DNA of 64,000 bases from NCBI GenBank assembly GCA_905147135.1, contig LR990042.1, forward strand, positions 7,679,545-7,743,544, in the 5' to 3' direction. Made by a program: the position numbers and the translations under genes. The notes under the pieces are model-generated. The model was not told the DNA's origin, ran no database searches, and was given only the letters and a program-made list of their open reading frames with translations. This document shows, piece by piece, positions 33,005 to 44,889 of this stretch (positions within the stretch are counted from its first letter, which is position 1; each line of letters opens with the position of its first letter). This DNA is from Blastobasis lacticolella (taxonomy: Eukaryota > Arthropoda > Insecta > Lepidoptera > Blastobasidae).

Positions 33005-34500
33005 TTATCTCGCCTTTGATTCGAAAAGCACGTGGTATGCCTATCGTCCTCGTCGAAAAGGTATTAAACTTTTCAAAATTGTGGTGAAAACCTCAAAGTC
33101 TAATTTTCGTTTCGAACAACGAAAAATTATGCGCCTGTGTAGCCTACATTTCGCTCGACTGTACATAATAGTTAATGGGAAGGTGACGACAAAAACTATT
33201 ACAAGCCAAGTTTTATTATCTATAACAAATCGCAGCAGTAATTGCAGGTAGCATTTAAAACTGTATGCACCCGTATATCATAATTATATTTGTGTTCGCA
33301 TATTGAAAAGCGGTTCCTTACACTTAATAAATACTTGTAAGTAATGGTCAAAATAGACATAAATTATTGTTGTTTTTTCGCTATACAAGTTGCAGTATTT
33401 TGACAGCTCAAGATTAATGCTATGCACCTAGGCAATTAGTAAACTTCAAGTGCATTTAGATGTAAAATTGTTTCGCTACGAACTCGTCAAGTAATTTGTC
33501 TGCCTGTATATAATGGCTTCCCATTTGCATATGTTTCTAGAACGTGATCGTTAAGTGCTGTAATTCTGATTGTTTTGATATCGGTAGACCATATCCTAGT
33601 AAGTTGTTAATAATTGGGTTTTAAATAAAAAGTATAAGTTTTTATCTGTATGTCAGTTGGTTTGTCTGTATCTATTAATACAAATACAAACACAAAACCA
33701 TATATTCCACACAAATTGTAGCACAACAATAATATTAACAGTACATATTTTAAACAACACTTGACTATGAATTGTGACTCGATAATTATGACTATAGAAC
33801 TGTTTTGTTTTTAATTTTAATTGTAATTATTGCGAATAATTGTTGATCCCCTCTACATAATAATGTAAAGTGGAACCATTCATAAAATAATTATTTGCGT
33901 CAGGTTCTTTGCACTTCATTATACGTATACAACATAATATTGACTTTTGGCTTTAACCTACGGAACCCACCCTAAGAGCTGTTGTAAAAATATAAATAAT
34001 AATATCTAGATTTTTAGCTATAAAGTTTTAATTTGATGCGCATTAACACTTATAAGTCACTCGACGCAGGCAGGTGTATATCAATAAAAAAATTATCACG
34101 ATCTCGACATAGTAGTAATCGTGTATAGATAGATTGTCTACCTGATACAAGTAATGTGAACCGTAAAATGTTGCATTTCAAAAAATAATTCAAAATCACT
34201 ATTATAACTGTATGGTGTTGTGTACAATTAAATATGAAGTCGGGCGCGTTGATGTCTTTTCTATGAAATGAGAAGTGTTGCATGAGTCACCATTATTAGG
34301 ACCATTTAAACGTCGCCGCTTGCAAACCGCGTACGCGTCGTGTCCGCCTGGTCACCGCGTAGTGCCCTCTCAAGTCTCAAGATCGATTTAACTGCATTTG
34401 GATCGCAATCGCAGCTCAATGCTAGCTTGACGCGTTTTTGGTATTCAGCTACAATTAAAATTTGCGTTCCAATTACAATTTAATCGATCCTTAGTAAATT
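33005..34500. other. Intergenic, GC-rich repeat end at 34313-34372
   Basis: Mostly A+T-rich DNA with no gene. The GC-rich segment 34313-34372 starts CGTCGCCGCTTGCAAACC and, reverse-complemented, resembles 58880-58935 (GGTTTGTAAGCGGCGACG), suggesting two ends of one MITE family. Confidence 0.5.
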
Positions 34501-36105
34501 AGCAAACTTGAGAGGCCCTATTCGGGCACTTATCAATCCAGCCTTAATTTCGGTCACTTCCATACTCTGTAAAATTATGGAACGTGCACTGAACAACAAA
34601 CTTCTTGCGCATCTTGAAAGTCACGATCTCCTTAGCGATAACCAGTACAGATTCCGCTATGCCATACAATTATGGAGTGAGGCCATTGAGAGACATGGTG
34701 AGGCCCTTGCTGTGTCTCTTGATATCACCAAGGCCTTTGACAGCGTTTGACATGCAGGCCTTCTAAGCAAGCTTTCTTCATTTGGTATTCCTGTTGGATT
34801 TTGCACCTGGATAACGGATTTTTGAGTGGACATTCAATCCGTGTAGTTATCGATGGCTACTCGTCTAATCTTCAAGCTTTCGACGCGGGAGTTCCTCAGG
34901 GATCTGTACTGTCCGCGACTTTATTCCTGCTGCATATTGACAATCTGCATGTACCAGGCACCTTTGGGTACGCAGATGACAGCACAGTAACGGATAGATA
35001 TATGTCAGAGGCAAAAGTCAACAGGGACAATATTCAGTCTTGTCAAGAGGCCATGATTGATCGTTTAGACAAAGCTCTCAAGGTTGTTTCTGATTGGGGA
35101 GAAGCCAATCTGGTGACGTTTAAGGCCTTGCCACATACAAAGCTCGGCGCGAGCGCGGCGCGTTATTTGCTAGGCAACCATCGCGCCGCGCGATGGTTGC
35201 CTAGCAAATAACGCGCCGCGCGATGGTTGCCTAGCAACTATCGCGCCGCGCGATGGTTGCCTAGCAAATATCGCACCGCGCTCACGCCGCGCTCGCGCCG
35301 AGCTTTGTATGTGGCAAGGCCTTTAACGCAACCAAAACTCAGGCGTGTTTGTTTTCCGCCAAAAGTTCATTCCATCTAATTGCAACTTTTCGGGATGTTC
35401 CTGTAAAAATTACCGACAACCTACAGCTTCTTGGTGTTGAGCTATCTTCAAATCTCAACTTCGGTCAGTACATCGAATCAAAGAAAAAGCAAAGACTGCA
35501 GCATAAAAACTTGGTATACTCTCGAAGGTTAGGCGGTACTTCACTTCAAAGCAATTGCTTCAGCTATATCAAGCACAAGTACAATCCTGCATGGAGCACT
35601 GCTGCCACCTCTGGGATGGATCAGCCAAATATCAACTGGCGGCTTTGGATTCAGTGGAAAAACGTGCAAAGAAGATAATTTGTGACCCGCGGTTGATTAA
35701 GGCTAGGCTGCAGAGTCTCGGACATCGGCGTAGGGTTGCGCGTCTGTCAGTCTTCTACAGGTTACATTTCGGAGAGTGTGCGAAGCAGCTGCACGACATC
35801 ATTCCGCCGGCCCTTTTCCGCCATCGGGAGACGCGATCCGGGCGAGCGCTTCATCCTTATGTCGTGGATCTTCCAGCTATCCGCAAGAGTCGTTTTGGCT
35901 CGACCTTCATAATGCGTACGGCTAAGGAATGGAACGCGTTGCCTGCGAGTGTGTTCCCTGATCAATATAATCTAGATGCCTTTGGATGATTCAAGGCTAG
36001 AGTGAATAGGCTGTTCCAAGACGGGCATGCTTCATCTTCGGCCGCATCGTCACTTACCAACAGGTGAGATGGCGGTCAAATGCCTGTCTTGTCATAAAAA
36101 AAATT
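34501..36105 (+). pseudogene. Jockey-type LINE reverse transcriptase, dead
   Basis: Fragments in order give most of a Jockey-superfamily RT: SVTSILCKIMERALN, then AVSLDITKAFDSV (motif A), GVPQGSVLSATLF (motif B) and FGYADDS with YADD at 34969-34980 (catalytic). Next are [45 protein letters not shown] and [16 protein letters not shown]. The N-terminal endonuclease is absent (5' truncation). Lesions include a TGA at 34748, a frameshift near 34822, the MITE at 35124-35321, a frameshift between 35500 and 35555, and a stop near 35988. The 3' end GAGATGGCGGTCAAATGCCTG plus a short A-tract (about 36098) matches the copies at 39163 and 56100. Confidence 0.88.
35124..35321. mobile_element. 198-bp GC-rich foldback MITE
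   Basis: It begins GGCCTTGCCACATACAAAGC and ends with the exact reverse complement, with the inverted match extending through GGCGCGAGCGCGGCG. TTTAA lies on both sides (35119-35123 and 35322-35326), and removing one copy restores the Jockey frame, LVTF then NATKTQ. Because the ends read AAGGCC...GGCCTT, the duplication may equally be TTA, as in PIF/Harbinger elements. The interior has three direct units of GCGCGATGGTTGCCTAGCAA and one inverted unit. It has no coding capacity. Confidence 0.88.
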
Positions 36106-36959
36106 GTGGATTTGAGGATCAGGAAACACGCAGCCTATCTATGGTCGCGGATGACGCGGTAACTTATCGCGAGCGATACGAGGAGTGCGGCGCGGTGACT
36201 GCGGGCGCAATGCAGGCGCTGCTTGGTTTACAAAAAATAAAATAAGCTTTCTCTCATTAGTACAGAAACCAAAATTTCGTAAATATTTGGAATGAATCGT
36301 GCAGAAATCGCATTCAAATGCGATCTTGTAGTTATTTTATTGTTCTTACAAAAGGACGATTTAAAAAATATTGTTAAGTTTCTAAAGTGGTCGTAAACCC
36401 TTATTTCAACATCAACGATATGAAGAAACAGTACCATACCGTAGAAATCTCACGTAAATAAAAATACCAACAATTTAAAAGTCTTATCTTTAATACCAAA
36501 ATACAGAGGTCAAGACCCTCTTTGGGTTGCGGTCCAAGAAGAGTATAATTGGGTAAATACCTTAACTAATTATTCTTAATGCTAAAATAAATCAGTAACG
36601 ATAATTTACTTAAACATACTGGAATTTTATTCGTAACGCATAATGACTGTATTCAGCTTTAATTACTTAACAAGAAAAGTGACTCAATTTTGAGGAAAAA
36701 GCTTATTTCACTTGATGAGGATTAATACGATCGATCACAGTAATTAAATGTAAATTTTGCTGACTCGCAAAGGGTAATGTAATTACTTCACATCGTTATC
36801 CAATAAATGTTTTAACATTAACGAGTGCATGATACGGCCACATCATATAAAAGTATTATTTTAGCCCAAAATGGAGATGTAGAATGTTTTTCATAGTTGT
36901 GTAATATTTACTGAAACTTTTAAAAAATTATTGACAGGGACAAGTTTTATATTTTAGTG
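36106..36959. other. Intergenic, no gene seen
   Basis: A GC-rich scrap at 36119-36240 encodes nothing recognisable; the rest is A+T-rich. Confidence 0.45.
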
Positions 36960-37155
36960 ATAATGTGGCTTCACCGCCAGTCAGGAGAAGGAGAAGTCGG
37001 CCCAAGAAGTGATATGCGTTCCAACAAGTTTACCACCAAAGTACCCGAAGGCCAAGCGAAGTGGGTGAAGAAGAGTAGAAAGGCGGACCCCAGGCCCTCG
37101 TGTTCCACGCGGGAGCGCAACCGGGACATAGCGCCAAAATGATGATGATGATAAT
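36960..37155 (+). mobile_element. RTE LINE 3' end sharing SINE-A tail
   Basis: GGCCAAGCGAAGTGGGTGAAG...AAAGGCGGACCCCAGGCCCTCGTG...GCGCAACCGGGACATAGCGCC then ATGATGATGATGATAAT. The left part is the LINE ORF end (cf. 43215-43260 and 50730-50770). The right part is the same sequence as the SINE-A tail. Confidence 0.7.
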
Positions 37156-39162
37156 AGTGACTTTTATCGTAATGATTTTTTGTATAGTGAAAATAAATAA
37201 TATCAACTTTATTTATTTGATATTAATAATTATATTTAAAATGTGGCATTTTAGCGTCCTCAAACTAGAGCAGTCACGGCGATCGTGGTGCGGCCGGCAT
37301 TGAGCCGAGCTACGGGCAGAAGAGCTGACGGTACGATACTTAGCCTCCTTGTAGTTAGTGTTGTGGGACTTGGTACCGAATTTTTTGGTTTTAGTTTCAG
37401 ACCAGAAATGCCAAATCGGAGAATTTAAAACCAATTGTCATTTAATCTACTTATTTAATGTGTTAAATTAATAACCTAGTGAGATAAGGACAGGAAAATG
37501 ATTAATGTGTTGGAATATTTGGAGGTAGGGTTTCTATAGGGTAATGTAAAACACGATCCCGCGACATCGGTCGCCATAGCCCTGGCGATAAAATCTAGTT
37601 TCAATATACTATGAACAACATTTAAAATCCATTATGGTATTTAGTGGGATTCATATCATATTCAACAAAAGTCGTGACATAGATATCGTGTTACTTACAT
37701 GTCAATATTGTGGACACTTAACTACTAACGAAACGTATAACAAGGTCAAGACGTGTTAACTATTCGACAGTCCGGTAGCAAGTCAGCGTTTAAGCCGAAT
37801 TATGCTATCGGGGGCTCTATTTTTGAAATAAACCGCTCGTGTCGAGTCAAGCGGTTTTTAATTGAAATTTTCAGCATGAAACATTTAAAATTTTTGTAAT
37901 TAGATTGGCAATACTGGAAGCGCACGGTTCAAAACAGGAAAAATCAGCGTCATGGATCAAATAATTAAACTTTTGCAGAAAATAAAATTTAAAAACCGTT
38001 ACTCAAACGGTTCAAAAATGTTAGAGCGACTTCACTGTGGCGCATCACATTCCACTTCCGCTTCGCTTATGAGTCTGGGATCATGACCGTCACCAACATT
38101 ATATTTATTAACAAGACCAAGACCAGTCTCTGTACGCTCCCCTCACTACTCTTGGAACGTGAGCCGCGCAGTCGCATCCTGACTATCAATACTTCATGTA
38201 ATTATTGGTGTAGCCATAATTTATAGCAACTGCGAAGGCTATTTTTAATTACATGTTTTTTTCTGATATATGCTAAACAAGCAATAGAGGATGCCATACA
38301 ATTTGCATTGTGTGTGTTTAGAGATTGTTGAGTTGATAAAGTCGGCGGTGGTACAAGGTTGCTGGCCATGGCAATATTACTTTTTTCACTTACTCTAGCA
38401 GTAATTTGGTAATTGTATACAATTTTCTCCCCAAAAGTGGTGCTAATAAGGTACAAATTTACGTCTATGCACCAATTAATAGACTTACCGAGTAGCGTGT
38501 AAAACAAAATTTTGCGTGTTCTGTTAATTTCCTAAGTGAAACGTTTGTTTGAGAGTACATATTTTACGTGATTTTTTGGAAACCTTATATACTTAGAAAT
38601 AACAGACAATATGGACATTCGTTCGCCTTTTAATCATGTGTAAATGGCAGAATTGCTGCTACTTGGATTAACCTATAATTGTCTTGTTTTAAATTCTAGC
38701 TAGATATTGAACTGTCGCCTAAACAATTTCGGTAAAAAATAAGTGGGACAAACTCAGCCTACGTAGTTAGTACAAGCAGGAAGACTAAATACTGACGAGT
38801 TACGAGCCACATGAGTACCTACTTAGCAGTAAAAAATAACCTTGCTAACGTCCCCTTGTTATGGCAAAAAAGATGTTGACATTATAATTTAAAACTAGAT
38901 CACGATGAATATGACCACAGTATATTATAAACATACTAATTAAATAACTTTAGTGTAACAAAAAAGCAGGATCGCAGGCGTATTGTCACCACTAGAAGGT
39001 GGCATACCTCATGCTTATAGGTCATTACGCTGGCTACCATATCCTGAAAACTAGGACAAAAAACGTAACATTACTGGCGGCAGAAATATATAAGGCACTG
39101 GTACATCCAGTCGGACACCTCTAACTTAACAAATATTACTCTACCATCATCGAAATTAGGTA
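37156..39162. other. Intergenic, no gene seen
   Basis: A+T-rich DNA without recognisable repeats. The 101-codon ORF at 38202-38507 (-) has no domain, and its composition resembles the surrounding non-coding DNA. Confidence 0.45.
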
Positions 39163-39372
39163 TTTTTTTTATATTATGACAAGACAGGCATTTGACCGCC
39201 ATCTCACCTGTTGGTAAGTGACGATGCGGCCGAAGATGTAGCATGCCCGTCTAGGAACAGCCTATTCACTCTAGCCTTGAAGGTATCCAGATTATATTGA
39301 TCAGGGAACACACTCGCAGGCAACGCGTTCCATTCCTTAGCCGTACGCATTATAAAGGTCGAGCCAAAACGT
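39163..39372 (-). mobile_element. Jockey-type LINE 3' end
   Basis: A T-run at 39163-39170 then GACAAGACAGGCATTTGACCGCCATCTCACC is the reverse complement of the Jockey 3' end at 36063-36100. The match continues to CGTTCCATTCCTTAGCCGTACGC...GGTCGAGCCAAAACG. It is heavily 5'-truncated. Confidence 0.83.
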
Positions 39373-40089
39373 CTTTATCTGATTGCCGTTAAATAAATGT
39401 AAGTTTCATGTACATATAAAGTGAAATCGAATTAGTTACTCGTCAGAAAATGACAACAAAGCAATCCTGTATTTTGTATTGTTACATTTCCATAAATAAT
39501 ATTACAAGTAGTTGAAGGTCATACTTAAAACAATGCGTCTTTTGTACTCACAAACACATTTGGTGATCGTTGATGGTAGTTATCCAAACTGTAATGTTTT
39601 CCAGCGATAAGCATGTACGGTAACACTTTAAAAACTGTGCTACAAAGGTTCAGTCCTCCATAAAAACTGCAACATTTTGTATGTCACATTAAGATTAATT
39701 GCCGTCCATTTTAACTTAGAGATAACATCGTCGCCATTGTATACATTTGACTAAATTTGTACTTGGCCTTGTAGCCTTAAGAAACCGGCACATCTATAGC
39801 TTAGTTCGAGCACATGAGCACATTCGTATGAATTCATACTGTTTGCTTGAAGTTGAGAATCCGTGTGGTATCAGAGTAGGAAATTGCACCAACCCCTTAA
39901 GTGTGTCGTCTCGTATATGTCATATATAAGACGATACACGCCTTAGTCTTAGAGGGCAACCAGCTATGATCTCCGCATACCAGAGAATGAGTATCTTAAA
40001 CACCGCGATGTACATCCTGGCTGATAGGACAGGTCTATAAGACTTAACATTCAATCAATCACTCAATATTAAAAAAAAATAAAATTTTT
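39373..40089. other. Intergenic, no gene seen
   Basis: A+T-rich DNA. ACACCGCGATGTACA near 39999 recurs after the SINE at about 40310, which suggests a short duplication around the insertion. Confidence 0.45.
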
Positions 40090-40292
40090 TTTTCGTTTAT
40101 GTCCCGTTTTTGCTCTTGCGCACGAGGGCTCGGGGTCCGCCTTGACCATGATCCAGGATTTGGCAGGTCAGGTAATTACAGTGGAGCGACTGCCATCTGA
40201 CCTCCATGACCCTGCTACCAGGGAAAGATGATCAGATTGGATAATGGTTACACATCCAGTCGCCTAAATGTGCAGGTATCCCTCACCGTAAG
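40090..40292 (-). mobile_element. SINE-A copy, head missing
   Basis: It runs from TTTATGTCCCGTTTTTGCTC through CACGAGGGCTCGGGGTCCGCC, ATGATCCAGGATTTGGCAGG and GGTTACACATCCAGTCGCC to CCTCACCGTAAGAG. A short internal deletion removes TTTCATCACGATGTTT. Confidence 0.83.
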
Positions 40293-41500
40293 AGAGAATG
40301 AGTACCTTAAACACCGCGATGTACAACTTGGCTAATGGGACAGGTCTATAAGACTATCATTATACAAAATTATATATATACAAAATTTTAGCTCAATCGG
40401 ATACCAACAAATGGTCGAAAAACGGTTTGCAAATTTTGACGCACAACTTACATGCATACGAACAGTGCAAGTTAAATAAAAGCTTGTTAAAACAGCTATT
40501 GTTCATTGAACAGATATTGATCTTGAGACAGCTTTTGAATAGTCATCGATCAATATTTTAGCATGCATTTTATATAAGACACAATTTTATACTCTTAAGC
40601 AAATACAAAACAAAAAACAAATCTTTAGCCGGTGCATTTTGCTATCTTTAACATAAATGGCAAATACAGCATGTTTTTAATTAATATATACAATTATTTG
40701 ATATCGTTATACATTTGACAAAACCCTACACATAGCTGTATTAATATTTTTTACATGGCCGGATGTGAGGTGTAAAAATAGACAATTAAGTCAGTGAGAC
40801 TTGTATCGAGGGGTAATTAAAATTAAAATTGTAAGCAAACAAGGCGAAATAAAACTTAATGTCTCTATAAAAGCAATAGCATTTTACCCGAACTAAATAG
40901 GCACTTGATTGATTGCGTAGATATGTTTTCGTTTTTCACGGACCATGACATTTTAACTGGATTAACATTAATGTCCTGATCTATTAATTTGTATGAGGGG
41001 CGTGGAGAAGTGTCGGTGTAATAAGCACGTGTGTCAAGTTTAATTTGGACCAGTCCGAGCCATCGAGTTGCGCATGCATGTTATTGAGTCAAATGTAGCA
41101 ATAATAATAGTGCAAGCATGTTGGTGTTTTTCCACACAATTTCTTTCTAATTGTATTACCCGCTCTCTAGGCTGCTTTGTTTTGAGTTATTCTGAGGGTA
41201 TTGGTGTAGTGCAGTGATTACAATCTTCTCGTTGATTATATAATATTGATTTAAACGCACCTCTGTGGATTCCAAAATAACCTGTATACTATTTTTTATT
41301 CCTTCGGTTTCCAATCGCGATGTACAAATTAACATATTAACTTGATTAAGCCGTAATATTGAAACTTAAAACGGAGTTTCGTAACTAGTTGCAATTAAAT
41401 ACTTTTTCGATTTCTAAAATCAGTAGCGATCAAAGAATTTTTCTTCCTTGTACGAAATAACAATCACTTATCTGCAATGGCTGGCTATTTCCCCCGCCAA
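40293..41500. other. Intergenic, no gene seen
   Basis: A+T-rich DNA. Immediately after the SINE, GAATGAGTACCTTAAACACCGCGATGTACA duplicates the flank seen at 39985-40014. Confidence 0.5.
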
Positions 41501-41636
41501 GCTGCTTTTTTGCCGTTTTGCGGGCAGAGCAACGTGTTACAGAGGTGCGCAACGTATTGGCGATACCCCTAGTGTTTCTGATGTCCACTTTTCATCAGGC
41601 GGCCCGCTTGCCTCTTTGTCTACCGTATGACGTTAA
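41501..41636 (+). mobile_element. Jockey-type LINE 3' terminal fragment
   Basis: GTGCGCAACGTATTGGCGATACCC...TCTGATGTCCA...CATCAGGCGGCCCGCTTGCC ends in a short A-tract. It matches 54560-54670 and the complement of 11101-11220. Confidence 0.75.
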
Positions 41637-41940
41637 AAACGTTTGCATTGCTGTGTATCGGTTTGAGAAATAAGTCTTACAGAGACAATGCACCTGCGGT
41701 TCTGCGTTTCTATGATATGGGTTATAATTACCGCATTGCTTCAGGTGGGCTCTCTGCTCGCTTGTTTCCGAGTAGTATGCGAAATAAATAAATTGAAATT
41801 GAAACGTTAGACCGGATAAAGTATTATAGTTAGGTACGATCCAGGTCATCATATCAGTCGAAAGACGCCTACTGCTGGGCATAGGCCTCGCCAGAGATTT
41901 CCACAAAGGCCGGTCCTGGATCCAAGTACGTAGTAACTAC
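41637..41940. repeat. Two unnamed dispersed-repeat fragments
   Basis: 41690-41805 has CTGCGGTTCTGCGTTTCTATG, then GCATTGCTTCAGGTGGGC and AAATAAATAAATTG, a frequent lepidopteran LINE-type 3' end. 41848-41925 has CAGTCGAAAGACGCC.ACTGCTGGGCATAGGCCTC, another frequent LINE-derived word. Family names cannot be fixed from this sequence alone. Confidence 0.5.
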
Positions 41941-42423
41941 AAATTTCAAAAACCTCAATGCTTCACCTGTTGGAGAAGAATTTAGCGAGTCAATTACAAA
42001 AGCTATAATGTAGTTATTAAAAACTTAGTTACATTGACAGCTTCACCTGTTACTTACATCATATTAATAAATCAACTTCACCTATCAAACATCTACCTCA
42101 TTTTCTTATGCATAGATCGATATATAGATATAGTAGACCTGAGATGAGTTAATCTTCGAATTAAGTTGTCCAACAATAACTGTTGTAAAAACCATTACGC
42201 ATGTAAGTGGTCTGTGAAAGGACACTCGTTAGAGCAAACCAGTGATCTCATAGCCATGGAGAATAGCCATGACGGGACGTGATGTTAGCTGTATATGCAC
42301 AACAGTACATACAACTATGCCAGTATTATGGAGTTGAGGAAAAATATTATTCAAATTCCTACTTTAATTACACCTCTATGAATTGTGTTATCTATTCGTG
42401 GGAACTTAGTCTAGTTTATTAAT

Positions 42424-42606
42424 GAACTAGCTGCCCGCTTGATTTCGTTCGCATGTTGTCCAACCCTTTAAACCTTCCTTTTGAATCACTCTATCTATTA
42501 TTGACATCCGTTGCGTAGTTTAAAAGATCTAAGCGTAGGTACGAATGTATGTTGACGGAGGGACGGGCGGCGGGAAGCGACTTTGTTTTATACTATGTAT
42601 AGAATT
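42424..42606. repeat. Dispersed repeat with CTAG-type end
   Basis: ACTAGCTGCCCGCTTGATTTCGTTCGCA at the left is the complement of a Helitron-like 3' terminus (GCGAACGAAATC...GGCAGCTAGT). The right part, CGGGAAGCGACTTTGTTTTATACTATGTA, matches 5680 and 31655. No Rep/helicase coding is present. Confidence 0.45.
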
Positions 42607-42934
42607 ATTTTGAGAATTAGTGCGGTGTGCGGTAGAGTCTCTAAATCTACAAAATGGTATACCAAGTTGATCTAAGGGCAGTACACCTTGCACATCGGCT
42701 AGTTTCGGCTTCCTATTTAGGAGTTAAACAGCTAGGACCAAGTAAAAAATTGGCAGCTCGTTTTCTATTGTTTAATATGAACATTAACTCCTTTTTAGTT
42801 TAGCTGCAACATCGGACTATAGATATCTCGATGACGATTTAAATAAATAAAAATCCTGAAATCAGACGAATGATACAAATATTAAAAAATTGTTAGGATG
42901 GATGCATGTTTAGATATTTGTTACTCCTTTACGC

Positions 42935-43305
42935 AAAAATTACTTAAATTTCCACAACCAGAGGATAATTAGGCCTGTAATGCTTTGTGGTTGCGAGACT
43001 AGACCGGCGTTGACGAAGCACGTCCGCGAACTTCATGTCAACGAAATGAAAATGCTGCGGTGGATGTGTGGCGTAACATACATATAGCGATACGTGGGAC
43101 ATAGGTCCCTAAACCGGCCGGTATCAGGGAAGAGGTCCCGAGGACGGCCTAGGAAGCGATGGATAGGCATAACTTAATCAAATGCCAGAACCAAAGGCTC
43201 TCGACGCGTAGTGGCCGACGACCGGGCGAAGTGGATTAGAATGAGTAAGAAAGCGAAACCTGGCAGAAGCCGGGATAGACGCTAAGAGGATGATGATGAT
43301 GATGG
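42935..43305 (+). mobile_element. RTE LINE 3' fragment
   Basis: The + strand reads RPVMLCGCET, then ELHVNEMKMLRWMCGVT, the C-terminal part of an RTE reverse transcriptase. After decay come CCGACGACCGGGCGAAGTGG and a GATGATGATGATGATGG tail at 43287-43303. The frame is broken by several stops. Confidence 0.78.
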
Positions 43306-43836
43306 CTTAAGTATAGCCCAGAATACCCCACAGGCTATAATTTATCCAGAAATTCAATATGAAGTATCAATACGAAAGTAACCCCGTCTGTCTATCTGTT
43401 ACGTTTTTATGTTTAAACATATTTTATCACACTGCACAGATTTGGATTTTGGAAAGTTCGATTGTCCGGCGAAATGTCTCCCGGTTTATAAATTTTAAAT
43501 TATGATGCTGGTATTAACACTTTAAATTGTAACCATATTATTGAAATGTCACAGTAGGCGAGTGAATTATGAGAATGCATGATTTGTGCTGAAGCACAAG
43601 ATTTGAAATTCTACTGACCTACTAGATAGGTTGCTTCAGGATTCTAGAACTAATTTGTAAATGAGCGGAATTAGGCAGGACGCTTGTTTTTATCTAATAA
43701 CCTAACCAATAATAGTCGGAACATCCCTGACAAAGTCTACATATACACAAACATTTGCCAAGGAATCAATTTCTATCTTTCTAAAAAATCAAATTTCTTA
43801 TTTATAAAACAAAAAAATCTCCATCATCCTATCACG
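43306..43836. other. Intergenic, no gene seen
   Basis: A+T-rich DNA with nothing recognised. Confidence 0.5.
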
Positions 43837-44168
43837 ATGATTGTCACCTTCACAGACTGCTAACTCTCGAGGAGAGACGTGATCTGCTGGACATGGGGTA
43901 TCTATCTGATATTGTCACAGGGCGTCTAAATTGCTATGAACTGGTGTCGCAGGTTGGCTTAAATGTACCTTCTCGACGCACTCGACACACATCTTTATTT
44001 TATGTCCATAGGCATTCCACTAACTATGGAAGGAACAAGGTGTTCACTAGGATATTTAATACATACAACAGTTCGTTCACTCACATTGACCCATTTCTTT
44101 TATCTAAGGACTCTTTCAAAAGAAAAATAAAATCTGCTATGTTTGAACGACAAGGTGCTACATAGCAT
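43837..44168 (+). pseudogene. Non-LTR reverse transcriptase C-terminal remnant
   Basis: The frame reads HRLLTLEERRDLLDMGYLSD, then LNVPSRRTRHTSLFYV and a serine/phenylalanine-rich end, KDSFKRKIKSAMFE, stopping at 44163. The pattern of an L-R-RR block, then 'VPSRRTR', then a tail with N-Y is typical of C-termini of Jockey/CR1-like RTs. No catalytic part is present. Confidence 0.6.
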
Positions 44169-44427
44169 CTCCTATCTGTAGTAAAGTGAGCAAAGCGGTA
44201 TACAACCAATAGCACTCGCAGTTGACTGGGTGAACATTCCCCCCGGCATGCATCAATGTATGATGGGACTCTTCAGCATATATTGATGTATAGCGGGTGG
44301 ATCCTACCACTTTAAGAACGATTGTAAGAGTTTTGTTGGGCGTACCTAATTATCTAGTTTTAATTATCACAGATTCTTGATTGATGGGATCTACATAAGT
44401 ACCTGAAGTATAAACAAAATAGATTAT

Positions 44428-44640
44428 CGTGGACAGGTTCACGCAGCGCCATCTAGCCCCAAACTTGGCAAGGCTTGAACTATGGGTGCTGGCCAACTGA
44501 TATACTGCTTATATACTTTTTAAATACATGCTTATTATACGTGGAGCGCCCGGACCCGTAGCGGAGGTTAAACTTCGTCATTAAAAATTCCTTCCCGGCC
44601 GGGAGTCGAACCCGGGACCTCTTGCGTTGCTGGCTTGTGG
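44428..44640 (-). mobile_element. SINE-B copy
   Basis: CACGCAGCGCCATCTAGCCCC on the left, CTTATTATACGTGGAGCGCCC in the middle and GGCCGGGAGTCGAACCCGGG (B-box complement) on the right. The outermost head sequence is lost. Confidence 0.83.
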
Positions 44641-44889
44641 CTGCGGCGTGTATTTGTGATGCGGCTCATACTCACACCCATGTTATGAATGCACTGATAC
44701 CTAACTCATACCACAGATTAACATTTGGATAAAGGTTACATGTACACAAGACATAGTAGCACATATTTGTACATGCAGTTACGCACTTTATCTGTCATAT
44801 CTTATTGATATATTATATCTATTGATGAAACACTCGCTTAGACAGGTACCCGTACAAAAGAAGTACGTTTGAATTGGACCGATGATGGA
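44641..44889. other. Intergenic, no gene seen
   Basis: Nothing recognised. Confidence 0.5.

Noticed and set aside
38202..38507. 101-codon - strand ORF
   Set aside because: No domain or signal peptide pattern, and composition is that of the flanking non-coding DNA.
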